A stretch of 37,774 nt of DNA from Micrococcales bacterium. GTDB taxonomy: Bacteria; Actinomycetota; Actinomycetes; Actinomycetales; Cellulomonadaceae. Of the stretch, positions 16,007-24,095 are shown piece after piece. Made by a program: the position numbers and the translations under genes. Positions within the stretch are counted from its first letter, which is position 1; every line of letters begins with the position of its first letter. The notes beneath the pieces are model-generated. The model was not told the origin of the DNA. It worked only from the letters and a program-made list of their open reading frames with translations, and did no database searches. The stretch is from assembly GCA_014763765.1 (NCBI GenBank), contig JACXUT010000012.1, positions 1 through 37,774 of the forward strand, written 5' to 3'.

Positions 16007-17671
16007 TCAGGACGCCAGGCGCGCGTCGAGGAACGTCGGCGTCGCCACGGTGTCGAGCGTCCGCACCCCCGTGACGCCGCGGGTGAGGAAGTGGTTCTGC
16101 TGGTCGTACAGCGGCAGGATGTAGTACCCCTCGAGCACGCGCTGCTGCGCCTGCTGGTAGAGGTCGGCGCGCTGGTCCGCGTCGGCCGTCGCGGACGCCT
16201 CGTCGAGCAGCGCGTCGAGCTCCGGGTCGGTGACGCCCGCGTGGTTGGCGAAGTAGCCGCTGGGCGCGGGGACGGTGCCGTCGGAGTGGTAGAGGATCCG
16301 CAGCACGTCCGGCCCGACCTTCGTGTACGGCGCGGACACGGCCTCGTACTCGTGGGCGCCCAGCGCGCCGTACCAGGCGGACAGGTCGAGCGGCGTGAGC
16401 ACCACGTCGAACCCGACCGTCTTCGCGTTGGCCTGGATCTGCTCGAACAGCGACTGCTCGGCGGCCACCGACTGGTTGGTGCTCACCGGGAACCGCACGG
16501 TCAGGCGCTCCCCGTCCCGGGTGCGGTACCCGTCGGCGTCCCGCTCCGTCCAGCCGGCCTCGTCCAGCAGCTCGGCGGCGCGGTCGGTGTCGGTGCCGAA
16601 CAGGTCCGGGTCGGAGTACGCGACCGGCTCCACGCTCGACAGCGGGGAGTACGAGCGGGTGGCGGTGCCGGCGAACAGCGTCTCGATGCCCGGGTCGACG
16701 TCGGCCGCCCGGACGAACGCCTCGCGCACCCGGACGTCGTCGAACGGCGGCTGGGCGCTGTTGAGCTCGATCCGGTTCACCGAGCCGGGCCGGGGGGCGT
16801 CGAGGTGCGCGATGTCGCCGCCGGCGTCGGCCTGCGCGATGGTGTCGGGCTGCGGGTTGTCGATCACCTGGACCTCGCCGGAGCGCAGCGCGGCGTAGCG
16901 GGTGGCGGCGTCGGGGATGAACCGCCAGACGATGCGCTCCAGGTACGCGGTGCCCTCGTGCTCGGCCTGCGGGTCGTGCGGCACGTAGTCCTCGTTGCGG
17001 ACGAGCTCGACCTGCTGCTGCGGCGTCCACGACTCGACGACGAACGGGCCGGTGCCGACCGGCGCGGCGCAGTTGGCGTCGGTGCCGCGGGCGATCCCGG
17101 CGGGCGACTGCATCGCGGTCCACTGCTGGCTGAGCGACTCGAGCAGCGCCGAGTCCGGGGCGGACAGGTGGAACCGGGCGTGGGTGGCGTCGACGACCTC
17201 GACCTGCTCGACCTTCTGCACGGCGAGGTAGCCGGTGGAGGACCCCGTGTCGGGGTCCTGCAGGTGCTCGATGTTCGCCTTGACCGCCTCGGCGTCGAAC
17301 GGGGTGTCGTCGGTGAAGGTGACGTCGTCCGCGAGGGTGAAGTCCCAGGTCAGGCCGTCGTCGGACGTCGTCCACTGCGTGGCGAGCCACGGCAGGATCG
17401 TGCCGTCCGCGTCCCGGCCGACGAGCGGCTCGAGGTACTGCGTGCTGATCAGCGCCTGCGGGTAGTTGCCGCCGACGTGCGGGTCGAGGCAGGTCGGCTC
17501 GGCGTCGCCCGTCGCGTAGACCAGCGTGCCGCCCGTGCGCGGGGTGGCGTCGTCCTGCGCGTCCCCGCCGCCGCCCGAGCAGGCGGCCAGCGCGAGGGCG
17601 AGCACCGCGGCGGGCGCGGCGGCGCGCGCGGTGCGGCGCAGGCGACGGGGTCGGGAAGCGGCGTCGGGCAC
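16007..17671 (-). CDS. ABC transporter substrate-binding lipoprotein (SBP_bac_5 family)
   Basis: 554 residues. The N-terminus has Arg-rich and hydrophobic parts and the lipobox ALAAC with Cys31, so the mature protein is lipid-anchored on the outer face of the membrane. The rest is a normal-length extracellular solute-binding protein family 5 fold, with GGTLVYATGDAEPTCLDPH at the start of the mature domain, the LPWLATQWTTSDDGLTWDF segment, and FNGxxxHD-like VRILYHSDG region. It would deliver peptides, nickel or a related solute to the permease pair. GTG start at 17669-17671, about 5 nt after GAAGGTGG. First gene of the four-gene operon; its -10 region overlaps the TetR-type operator. Confidence 0.92.
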   Translation of the reverse strand: MPDAASRPRRLRRTARAAAPAAVLALALAACSGGGGDAQDDATPRTGGTLVYATGDAEPTCLDPHVGGNYPQALISTQYLEPLVGRDADGTILPWLATQWTTSDDGLTWDFTLADDVTFTDDTPFDAEAVKANIEHLQDPDTGSSTGYLAVQKVEQVEVVDATHARFHLSAPDSALLESLSQQWTAMQSPAGIARGTDANCAAPVGTGPFVVESWTPQQQVELVRNEDYVPHDPQAEHEGTAYLERIVWRFIPDAATRYAALRSGEVQVIDNPQPDTIAQADAGGDIAHLDAPRPGSVNRIELNSAQPPFDDVRVREAFVRAADVDPGIETLFAGTATRSYSPLSSVEPVAYSDPDLFGTDTDRAAELLDEAGWTERDADGYRTRDGERLTVRFPVSTNQSVAAEQSLFEQIQANAKTVGFDVVLTPLDLSAWYGALGAHEYEAVSAPYTKVGPDVLRILYHSDGTVPAPSGYFANHAGVTDPELDALLDEASATADADQRADLYQQAQQRVLEGYYILPLYDQQNHFLTRGVTGVRTLDTVATPTFLDARLAS

Positions 17672-17693
17672 GGGTCCACCTTCGCTCGGCAGG

Positions 17694-17714
17694 TTGTTGA
17701 ACGGAGTCCAACAA
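17694..17714. promoter_or_regulatory. TetR-type operator between the ABC operon and its divergent regulator
   Basis: 21-bp inverted repeat TTGTTGAAC-GGA-GTCCAACAA, 9-bp arms with one mismatch and a 3-bp centre. On the minus strand it overlaps a TATTGT -10-like box (17711-17716) of the transporter operon, so binding would block transcription. Position between a TetR gene and an operon makes auto- and cross-regulation likely. Confidence 0.68.
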
Positions 17715-17764
17715 TAGGTCGCGGCGACGGGTGCGGCGCCCCTCGGCCGGTGTGACGCTCGTCC

Positions 17765-17770
17765 TACGAT
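17765..17770 (+). promoter_or_regulatory. -10 box of the TetR gene, probable leaderless promoter
   Basis: TACGAT, 7 nt before the GTG at 17778. It includes the ATG at 17769 that a gene finder would take as the start, which argues for the GTG. Confidence 0.45.
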
Positions 17771-17777
17771 GGCGGCC

Positions 17778-18404
17778 GTGCCCCCGTCCCCGCCGCCCGG
17801 CAGCCCGGCCCCGCCCGAGCCGTCGCCGCCGCGGCGCTCGGGGCGCCCGCCCGCCGCGTCGCGGGCGATGCTCGAGGAGGCCGCCGGCGAGCTGTTCCTC
17901 GAGCGCGGGTACGCCGCCACCTCCGTCGCCGACATCACCCGCCGCGCCGGCGTCTCGCGGAGCACGTTCTTCAACTACTTCCCCGGCAAGGCCGACCTGC
18001 TGTGGGCCGCGTTCGACGAGCGGGCCGACCGGCTCCGCACCACCCTGGCGGGCGCCGACCCCGCCGCGCCGCCCGGCACGGTGCTCGCGGCCGCCCTGCA
18101 CGAGCTGGCGGCGGACCTGCCGGCCGAGCACGTGGCCCTCGCCTTCACGCAGGCGGACGCCATGGGCCTCGGCGAGGACCTCCGCCTGGCCGCCGCCCGG
18201 CGGACCGCCGACCTGGGGGCGACGCTCGCCGCCTACGCCGCCGCGCGCGGCGTCGACCCGCTGCGCGCCCGGGTGGCGGGCACCGCGTGGGCGGGGGCCC
18301 TGGCCGCGGCGGTCGAGGCGTGGGCGCACGCGGGGGCCGACCGCACGCGCCTGCCGGACCTGCTGGACCGGGCGCTGGAGCCGGTGCGCACGGCCCTGCC
18401 CTGA
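17778..18404 (+). CDS. TetR family transcriptional regulator
   Basis: 208 residues. After a Pro-rich N-terminus of about 20 residues comes the TetR DNA-binding domain at about 25-75: AAGELFLERGYAATSVADI, then AGVSRSTFFNYFPGKADLL with the usual recognition helix. The C-terminal ligand domain is Ala/Leu-rich and of the MftR-like actinobacterial kind (about residues 90-205). It lies divergent to the dipeptide-type ABC operon with an operator-like palindrome between them, so it probably represses that operon and perhaps itself. Ligand unknown. I start it at the GTG at 17778 because of the -10 box; the ATG 9 nt earlier would add three residues. Confidence 0.88.
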   Translation: MPPSPPPGSPAPPEPSPPRRSGRPPAASRAMLEEAAGELFLERGYAATSVADITRRAGVSRSTFFNYFPGKADLLWAAFDERADRLRTTLAGADPAAPPGTVLAAALHELAADLPAEHVALAFTQADAMGLGEDLRLAAARRTADLGATLAAYAAARGVDPLRARVAGTAWAGALAAAVEAWAHAGADRTRLPDLLDRALEPVRTALP

Positions 18405-18527
18405 CCCGCGGAACCCGCCCTGGGGACCACGGTCGACGACCCCGGATCGCCGCCTACGGTGCCGTCCATGCGCACCGGACCCTCACCACGACGCTCTCGC
18501 TCCTGCCCACCCACCGCCAAGCAAGGT

Positions 18528-18588
18528 AACTTGTGTTCCGGGATCCGCTCTGCGCCGTGCACGCGATGCGCCCCGTCCGTGACAAGTT
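18528..18588. repeat. Widely spaced inverted repeat before the small HTH gene
   Basis: AACTTGT at 18528-18534 and ACAAGTT at 18582-18588, 47 bp apart, in the otherwise featureless 202-bp gap before the small HTH gene. They could be two operator half-sites or the ends of an RNA hairpin reaching to the ribosome binding site at 18594-18599. The second arm lies 19 nt before the start codon. AT-rich short words like this are rare in the region. Confidence 0.3.
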
Positions 18589-18606
18589 CCTCGGGAGGAG
18601 CTGACC

Positions 18607-18882
18607 GTGCCCCGATCGCTCGACGACATCCTCGCCCGCGCCGAGCAGCTGGCCGACGAGTTCGAGGCCTGCGAGCCCGGCCCCGGCGACCGCGGACGGG
18701 TCTCGCCCGTGACCGCGGTGCGGCTCGCGGCGCTGCGCCGGGACGAGGCCGAGCGCGAGCTCGCCGACGCCATCGCCGCGGCCCGCCGCGACGAGGGGAC
18801 GTCGTGGGCCCGGATCGGCGCGCTGGTCGGCACGTCCGGCGAGGCCGCGCGGCAGCGGTACGGCCGGCACGCGGCCCGCTGA
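18607..18882 (+). CDS. Small helix-turn-helix protein, unknown function
   Basis: 91 residues, GTG start with a strong GGGAGGAG ribosome binding site 6 nt upstream. The N-terminal half is acidic and helical (SLDDILARAEQLADEFEACE), the C-terminal half contains SWARIGALVGTSGEAARQRYG, which reads as a sigma-region-4-like or homeodomain-like helix-turn-helix. Related short proteins are common and uncharacterised in actinobacteria. No toxin or other partner gene is adjacent, so a toxin-antitoxin role is not supported. It stands alone between the TetR gene and the uridylyltransferase gene. Confidence 0.75.
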   Translation: MPRSLDDILARAEQLADEFEACEPGPGDRGRVSPVTAVRLAALRRDEAERELADAIAAARRDEGTSWARIGALVGTSGEAARQRYGRHAAR

Positions 18883-18929
18883 CGACGCCACCCGGAGCGC
18901 TCGCCCTGCGCCCCCGCCGCCGACCTTCC

Positions 18930-18935
18930 TAGGAT
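18930..18935 (+). promoter_or_regulatory. -10 box of a probable leaderless promoter
   Basis: TAGGAT, 6 nt before the ATG at 18942, placing the transcription start on that A. No -35 match. Confidence 0.5.
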
Positions 18936-18941
18936 CGGGAC

Positions 18942-20339
18942 ATGAGCGACTCCGGACTCCGGCAGGCCCAGGACACGATGACCGCGGCGGGCGTCGACCC
19001 CACCGCCATCGAGGTGTTCACCCACTACTACCGCGAGCTCGAGGCGGGGGCCACGGGCCTCATCCCCGAGGACACCATCGAGCCGCTGCTGGACCCGCCG
19101 GCGCTCGCCGACGTCATGGTCGACCCGGAGGCCGCGCGGGAGGCGCTCGCCCGCACCGCGGTCATCAAGCTCAACGGCGGCCTCGGCACCTCGATGGGCA
19201 TGGACAAGGCCAAGTCGCTGCTGCCGGTGCGCGACGGGAAGTCGTTCCTCGACCTCATCGTCGAGCAGGTGCGCCGCGCCCGGGCCGCCCACGACGTCCG
19301 GCTGCCGCTGGTCCTCATGAACTCGTTCCGCACCCGCGACGACTCGCTGGCCGCCCTGGCCCGGCACGACGACGTCGCCGTGGACGGGCTGCCGCTGGAC
19401 TTCCTCCAGAACCAGGAGCCGAAGCTCCGCACGGACGACCTGACTCCCGTGCGCTGGCCGGCCGACCCGACGCTCGAGTGGTGCCCGCCCGGCCACGGCG
19501 ACCTGTACACGGCGCTGCTCGCGTCCGGCGTGCTGCGGACGCTGCTCGACGCCGGGTTCCGGTACGCGTCCGTCTCCAACTCCGACAACCTCGGCGCCGC
19601 CCCCGACCCGGTGATCGCCGGCTGGTTCGCGGCGTCCGGCGCCCCCTACGCCGCCGAGGTCTGCCGGCGCACCGCCGCGGACCGCAAGGGCGGCCACCTG
19701 GCGGTCCGGAAGTCCGACGGCCGGCTGATCCTGCGCGACACCGCGCAGACGCCGCCCGACGAGATGGACTACTTCACCGACGAGCACCGCCACCCGTACT
19801 TCCACACGAACAACCTGTGGTTCGACCTGGAGCAGCTCGCGGCGGCGCTGGAGTCCCGCGGCCCGGTGCTGGGCCTGCCGCTGATCCGCAACGTCAAGAC
19901 GGTCGACCCGACCGACCCGGACTCCCCCGAGGTGTTCCAGATCGAGACCGCCATGGGCGCCGCGATCGAGGTGTTCGAGGGCGCGACCGCGATCGCGGTC
20001 GGCCGCGAGCGGTTCCTGCCCGTGAAGACCACGAACGACCTGCTGCTGCTCCGGTCGGACGCCTACGAGCTGGCCGACGACGCCACGCTGCGGCTCGCCG
20101 TGGACCGGGCGCCGCTCGTCGACCTCGACCCGGGCGTCTACAAGACGGTCGGCCGGTTCGAGGAGCGGTTCGCCCACGGCGCGCCGTCCCTGCGCGGCGC
20201 ACGCTCGCTGACCGTGCGCGGCGACTGGACGTTCGGCGCGGGCGTCGTCGCGACCGGCGAGGCGGAGGTCACGCCGGACGGCGCGCCCGGCGAGATCCCG
20301 GACGGCACCGTCCTCGGGTCGCCTGCCGCGGAGCGCTGA
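18942..20339 (+). CDS. UTP-glucose-1-phosphate uridylyltransferase, eukaryote-type UDPGP family
   Basis: 465 residues of the UDPGP (UGP2-like) family rather than bacterial GalU. The nucleotide-binding loop reads KLNGGLGTSMGMDKAKSLL at about 76-95; further family marks are LMNSFRT, EPKLR, PPGHGDLY, SNSDNLGA and HTNNLWFDL. The C-terminal 70 residues have the left-handed beta-helix character (LTVRGDWTFGAGVVATGEAEV). It makes UDP-glucose from UTP and glucose-1-phosphate for glycogen, trehalose and cell-envelope glycans. Proteins of this kind occur in some actinobacteria and bifidobacteria. The start is leaderless by its -10 box. Its stop lies 4 bp from the convergent LuxR-type gene. Confidence 0.93.
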   Translation: MSDSGLRQAQDTMTAAGVDPTAIEVFTHYYRELEAGATGLIPEDTIEPLLDPPALADVMVDPEAAREALARTAVIKLNGGLGTSMGMDKAKSLLPVRDGKSFLDLIVEQVRRARAAHDVRLPLVLMNSFRTRDDSLAALARHDDVAVDGLPLDFLQNQEPKLRTDDLTPVRWPADPTLEWCPPGHGDLYTALLASGVLRTLLDAGFRYASVSNSDNLGAAPDPVIAGWFAASGAPYAAEVCRRTAADRKGGHLAVRKSDGRLILRDTAQTPPDEMDYFTDEHRHPYFHTNNLWFDLEQLAAALESRGPVLGLPLIRNVKTVDPTDPDSPEVFQIETAMGAAIEVFEGATAIAVGRERFLPVKTTNDLLLLRSDAYELADDATLRLAVDRAPLVDLDPGVYKTVGRFEERFAHGAPSLRGARSLTVRGDWTFGAGVVATGEAEVTPDGAPGEIPDGTVLGSPAAER

Positions 20340-20343
20340 GGGC

Positions 20344-22905
20344 TCACAGCAGCACCTCGGCCAGGCGGGACCGGCTGCGCAGCCCCAGCTTGCCGAGCAC
20401 CCGGTGGACGTGGTTCTCCACGGTGCGGGTGCTCAGGTGCAGCCGCACCGCGATCTCCCGGTTGGTCATGCCCTGCGCCGCGAGCACCGCGATCTCGTGC
20501 TCCCGGTCGGACAGCAGGTCCGCGGACCGGTGCACCGGCGGTGCGCTGCGGATCGCCTCGGCGATCTGCTCGCCCAGCAGGTCGTCGACCTCCGGGTCGG
20601 CGAGCGGCGGCAGCCCCCTGGCCTCCCGCAGCCGGTTCACCGCCTCCAGCACGCGGGGCGCCAGGCCCGGGACCATCTCCAGCCGCGCCGCGCGCGCCGC
20701 GCGGTCCAGCTCCGCGAGGTCGTCGCCCAGCAGGGCCGCGTGCAGGTCGACCAGCGGCGCGAACAGCGGCAGCGGCACGCGCTCCGACAGCTCGCGCATC
20801 TGCCGCACCTGCTCCGGCGTCGAGGGCTCGACGCGCAGCGCCCAGTACTCCAGGGCGAGCATCGGCCGCCCCGCCAGCCGGCACCGGTCGCCGAACCGCC
20901 ACATCAGCGCGTCGGCCTCCGCGGTCCGTCCCTCGTCGAGCAGCAGGTACGCCTCCGCCACGCCCTGCACGGAGTCGACCACCGGCTCGTGCAGGGGCGG
21001 CGCGTGCCGCAGCTCGGTCGCGAGCATCCGCGCGACGTCGCTGTTCCGCATGAGCGCGGCCAGCATGGCCGACAGCGTGAGGCTGCGCCGGTAGAACGCG
21101 CCGCCGAGCGGCCCCGGGGGGCCGAGCCGCAGCGCCGTGCTCAGCACGCGCCAGGCGGCGGTCCACTGCCCCCGCACCGTCAGGGCGTGCGCGAGCGAGA
21201 GGCTGTGGATGCGGATCCCGGCGGCGTCCAGGCGGTCGTAGGCCGCCTCCAGCAGGGCACGGGACCGTGCCTCCGCCTCCACCACCCGGTCGAGCAGGAG
21301 CAGCGCCATGCCCCGCAGGCCCGCCACCGCGTGGTCCACCTCCCCGGGCATCCACGGCGCCGCCCGCACACCGGTGGTCAGCCGCAGCACCGCCCCGGGC
21401 CGACCCGCCTCGAGCAGCACCGACGCCGCCGAGAGGACGGCCAGCGACCGTCCCGGCTCCGGGGCGTCCGGCCCGGGCAGCGCGAGACGGCTCAGCAGCG
21501 CCTCGTCGTCACCACCGCCCGCGACCGCCGCGGCGACCAGGGACCGCAGCCCCGGCGCCGCCGCGCCGCCCGCGCCCCGCGGCTGCACAGCGACACCCGG
21601 GTCGACCGCCGGGTCGACGTCCTCGCTGCGCTGCCACACCCGCCACCGACGGCAGAGGTCGTCGAAGGTCGCCGCCCTCTGCGGGTCCTCCCCCGGGTCG
21701 CGCACCGTCCCGTCGACGACGTCGCGCACCCGGTCGGTCGCGGGACGCCGCAGCAGCGCCATCAGGTACGGGAGCGCCGTCGCCACCTCGGGCCGTTCCT
21801 CCCACGCGCCGCGGGCGGCGGCCTCGGTGACGACCGACCGCTCGTGCACCAGGCCCGTCAGCTCCGCCGCCCAGCGCCAGTACGACTCCGCCGGGTCGCC
21901 GGCGGCGGACACGATCATGTCCGTGAGGCCGGTGCGGACGGACGGCAGCGGCAGCTCGTGGCCGGCCTCGGGGACGAGCAGCCGCGCGACGTCCAGGCGG
22001 CGCGGCCCGCTCAGCCGGTCCCGGACGGCGCGCGCCAGCGCCGGCGGCGACACCGCCAGCAGCCCGCTGTCCCCGCCGTAGGACACCACCCGGCCGCGCG
22101 CGACGAGCACCGACAGGTCGGCGTCGGGCACGAGCCGGTGCACGACCTCCGAGGGTGCCGGGCCGAGCACCGCCAGCACGTCGAGGGCGTCCTGCGCGCC
22201 CGGTGGCAGCCCCGCGGTCATGAGGTGGGCGACGGCGTCGAGCGGCACGTCGTCGAGGTCGCCCACCGCGGTCCAGACGTCGTCGCGCCGGCCCACGGTC
22301 CCCGCGAACTGCGCCGCGTCCACCATGGCGGCGGCGACGGCCGGGTTCCCCGCCGACCACGCGGTCACGGAGGAGGTCAGCGCCGCGTCGACCGGGCCGT
22401 CCAGCCGGTCGGCGACCATCCGCGCCATCGCCTGGAAGCCCAGCGGGGGCACCCGGACCTCCGCGGGCGCCCGCGCCGCGACCAGCCTCGACAGCGACGG
22501 CCGGCCGAGGCGGGTGAGGTCGCGCGTGGCGGTCGCCACGAACCGCGCGCGGCTGCGACGGAGCACCCGTCCCAGCACCTCCAGCGTGGCGTCGTCCAGC
22601 TCGTCGACGTCGTCGACGAGGAGCACGCCGCGGGCACCGAGGTCCGCGACCAGGTCGGCCGCCACGTCGTCGTCCGACCGCCCCGCCGGCGTGAGCGGCC
22701 GGGCGCCCGCGGACGGCACGCGACCGGCGAGGTCGTGCCAGTCGGCCACGACGACACCCAGGTGCTGACGCTCCCCCTGCCGGGCGACCACGCCGAGCAC
22801 CGTCGACCGGCCGGAGCCGGTGTCCCCGCGGACCACCACGTCACGGCCGAGCGCCAGCCAGCGCAGCGCAGCAGCGGCGACCGAGTTCAGCGCGTCCAGC
22901 ACCAT
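20344..22905 (-). CDS. Large LuxR-type regulator with N-terminal AAA/STAND ATPase domain
   Basis: 853 residues. N-terminal ATPase domain (about 1-260) with a Walker A of the form GDTGSGRST in which the usual Lys is Arg33, and Walker B GVLLVDDVDEL; a long helical, TPR-like middle; and a C-terminal LuxR helix-turn-helix at about 790-850 (LSDREHEIAVLAAQGMTNRE, RLHLSTRTVENHVHRVL). It resembles LAL/MalT-like activators but its signal is unknown and the Arg may weaken ATP hydrolysis. AGGAGG lies only 1 nt before the ATG at 22903-22905, so the GTG codon that follows (22900-22902, 4 nt spacing) may be the true start. It follows the CDF gene in the same direction by 55 bp. Confidence 0.88.
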   Translation of the reverse strand: MVLDALNSVAAAALRWLALGRDVVVRGDTGSGRSTVLGVVARQGERQHLGVVVADWHDLAGRVPSAGARPLTPAGRSDDDVAADLVADLGARGVLLVDDVDELDDATLEVLGRVLRRSRARFVATATRDLTRLGRPSLSRLVAARAPAEVRVPPLGFQAMARMVADRLDGPVDAALTSSVTAWSAGNPAVAAAMVDAAQFAGTVGRRDDVWTAVGDLDDVPLDAVAHLMTAGLPPGAQDALDVLAVLGPAPSEVVHRLVPDADLSVLVARGRVVSYGGDSGLLAVSPPALARAVRDRLSGPRRLDVARLLVPEAGHELPLPSVRTGLTDMIVSAAGDPAESYWRWAAELTGLVHERSVVTEAAARGAWEERPEVATALPYLMALLRRPATDRVRDVVDGTVRDPGEDPQRAATFDDLCRRWRVWQRSEDVDPAVDPGVAVQPRGAGGAAAPGLRSLVAAAVAGGGDDEALLSRLALPGPDAPEPGRSLAVLSAASVLLEAGRPGAVLRLTTGVRAAPWMPGEVDHAVAGLRGMALLLLDRVVEAEARSRALLEAAYDRLDAAGIRIHSLSLAHALTVRGQWTAAWRVLSTALRLGPPGPLGGAFYRRSLTLSAMLAALMRNSDVARMLATELRHAPPLHEPVVDSVQGVAEAYLLLDEGRTAEADALMWRFGDRCRLAGRPMLALEYWALRVEPSTPEQVRQMRELSERVPLPLFAPLVDLHAALLGDDLAELDRAARAARLEMVPGLAPRVLEAVNRLREARGLPPLADPEVDDLLGEQIAEAIRSAPPVHRSADLLSDREHEIAVLAAQGMTNREIAVRLHLSTRTVENHVHRVLGKLGLRSRSRLAEVLL

Positions 22906-22960
22906 GCCTCCTGGTCTCCCGCGTCACCCGGCCGGGCGCCGCGTCCGAGCACCGCCACCG

Positions 22961-23890
22961 TCAGGCGGCCAGCTCCGGGTCGGTCGTGAGCTCGACGGTC
23001 GCCCACACGTCCAGCGGGACCCCGACCAGGCCGTCGAGGACCGCGCGCCGCACCCCGTCCTCCTGGTCCACGTCCCACCGCCCCGGCTCGACCACGAAGT
23101 CGACCTCGAGGTAGAGCCGGCCGCCGAGCTTCGTGGCGCGCACGAGCGGCTCCGGCAGCCCGAACCTCTCCCGGGCCGCCGCGACCGCACGGCCCACCTC
23201 CCGCGCGACGTCCGCGGGCGGCTCCCCCTCCAGCAGCTCGTGCATCCCGTCGCGGATCAGGCGCAGCGGCAGCGTCCCGACCAGGGCGACGGCCAGCAGC
23301 AGGAGCGCGGGGTCGACGTACGGCACCACCGCGTCGCGCCCCGTCCGATCGAGCACGACAGCGACCACGCCCCCGAGGGCCACGACCAGGCTCAGCCACG
23401 CGCCCGCACGCCAGGACACGACCTCGGCGTGGGCGAGCTCCGAGTCCGGCGCCGCGCGCCGCAGCCGGAACGCGACGCCCGCGCTCACGACGGCGGACAG
23501 CGCGCCGTACGCGACGAGCGACCCCGGGTCGCTGTCGGAGCCCCCCGCCAGCAGCGTGCCCACCGCGTCGGCGACGCCGTACACCAGGGTGGCGAGCAGC
23601 GCCGCCCCCTGCATCGCCACGGCGAGCGGCGTGGCGCCGTGGCGTCCGAACGGGTAGCGCCCGCCGGGTTCCGACGCCGCGGCGCGCGACGCCAGCGCGG
23701 ACACCCCGACGAGCGCGGTCCCCGCGGCGGTGTAGATGCCGTCGAACAGGATCACGCCGGACCCCGCGACGACGCCCCACACGGCGGCCCCGGTGCCGAG
23801 CACCGCCGCCGCGACCGCCGACACGGTCAGCGCCGACCGCTCGCGCCGGAGCCGCGGGGCGGCCGGGTCGGGGCTCTCCGGTCCGTCCAC
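22961..23890 (-). CDS. Divergent cation diffusion facilitator (CDF) transporter
   Basis: 309 residues: five to six transmembrane helices at about 20-200 and a cytoplasmic C-terminal domain (about 215-300, LYLEVDFVVEPGRWDVDQEDG). The fold fits the CDF family, but the zinc/cadmium site residues are mostly missing: the helix-2 motif reads LFDGIYTAAG, keeping only the first Asp, and helix 5 reads VVSWRAGAW where HxxxD is expected. Metal specificity is therefore unclear. The GTG at 23888-23890 has a GGGAGG ribosome binding site at 4 nt spacing. A frame open to 24103 or 24157 would add a repeat-encoded tail, but its third codon positions there lose their GC bias, so I rejected it. Confidence 0.82.
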   Translation of the reverse strand: MDGPESPDPAAPRLRRERSALTVSAVAAAVLGTGAAVWGVVAGSGVILFDGIYTAAGTALVGVSALASRAAASEPGGRYPFGRHGATPLAVAMQGAALLATLVYGVADAVGTLLAGGSDSDPGSLVAYGALSAVVSAGVAFRLRRAAPDSELAHAEVVSWRAGAWLSLVVALGGVVAVVLDRTGRDAVVPYVDPALLLLAVALVGTLPLRLIRDGMHELLEGEPPADVAREVGRAVAAARERFGLPEPLVRATKLGGRLYLEVDFVVEPGRWDVDQEDGVRRAVLDGLVGVPLDVWATVELTTDPELAA

Positions 23891-23950
23891 GGCGCCTCCC
23901 GGTGCCGGTCGCGCGGCGCGCGGCTCAGGTTCGCAGTGTCGCCCCTCCGG

Positions 23951-24031
23951 CGCCCCGGCGTCGAGGTCACGCGGAGCCACCCCGGCCGCGCGGTCACGCG
24001 GCGCCACCCCGGCGTCGAGGTCACGCGGAGC
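23951..24031. repeat. Three tandem 27-bp repeats upstream of the CDF gene
   Basis: Units 23951-23977, 23978-24004 and 24005-24031; the first and third differ at one position, the second is diverged but keeps GGTCACGCGG. A fourth partial unit (CGCCCCGG) follows. They lie in the 205-bp gap between the CDF start and the end of the SipW gene. The period is a multiple of three, yet neither strand shows a convincing gene here. Confidence 0.75.
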
Positions 24032-24038
24032 CGCCCCG

Positions 24039-24075
24039 GTGCGGCGGACCGCCCGGCCCGTGCGGCGGACCGCCC
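24039..24075. repeat. Two 16-bp direct repeats at 21-bp period
   Basis: GTGCGGCGGACCGCCC at 24039-24054 and again at 24060-24075. Each copy contains a GGCGGACCGCC inverted repeat and so could also form small hairpins. They adjoin the 27-bp repeats and end 20 bp before the SipW stop codon on the other strand. Confidence 0.65.
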
Positions 24076-24095
24076 TCCCGCGCGACGCCGGGCGG

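Noticed and set aside
16010-18329. In-frame extension of the DppB-like permease into a 1123-codon minus-strand ORF
   Set aside because: The extension overlaps the binding-protein and TetR genes, both supported by family motifs, and has no recognisable domain.
18459-18932. 157-codon plus-strand ORF starting before the small HTH gene
   Set aside because: No ribosome binding site, Arg/Ala-rich after the first third, and out of frame with the well supported HTH gene.
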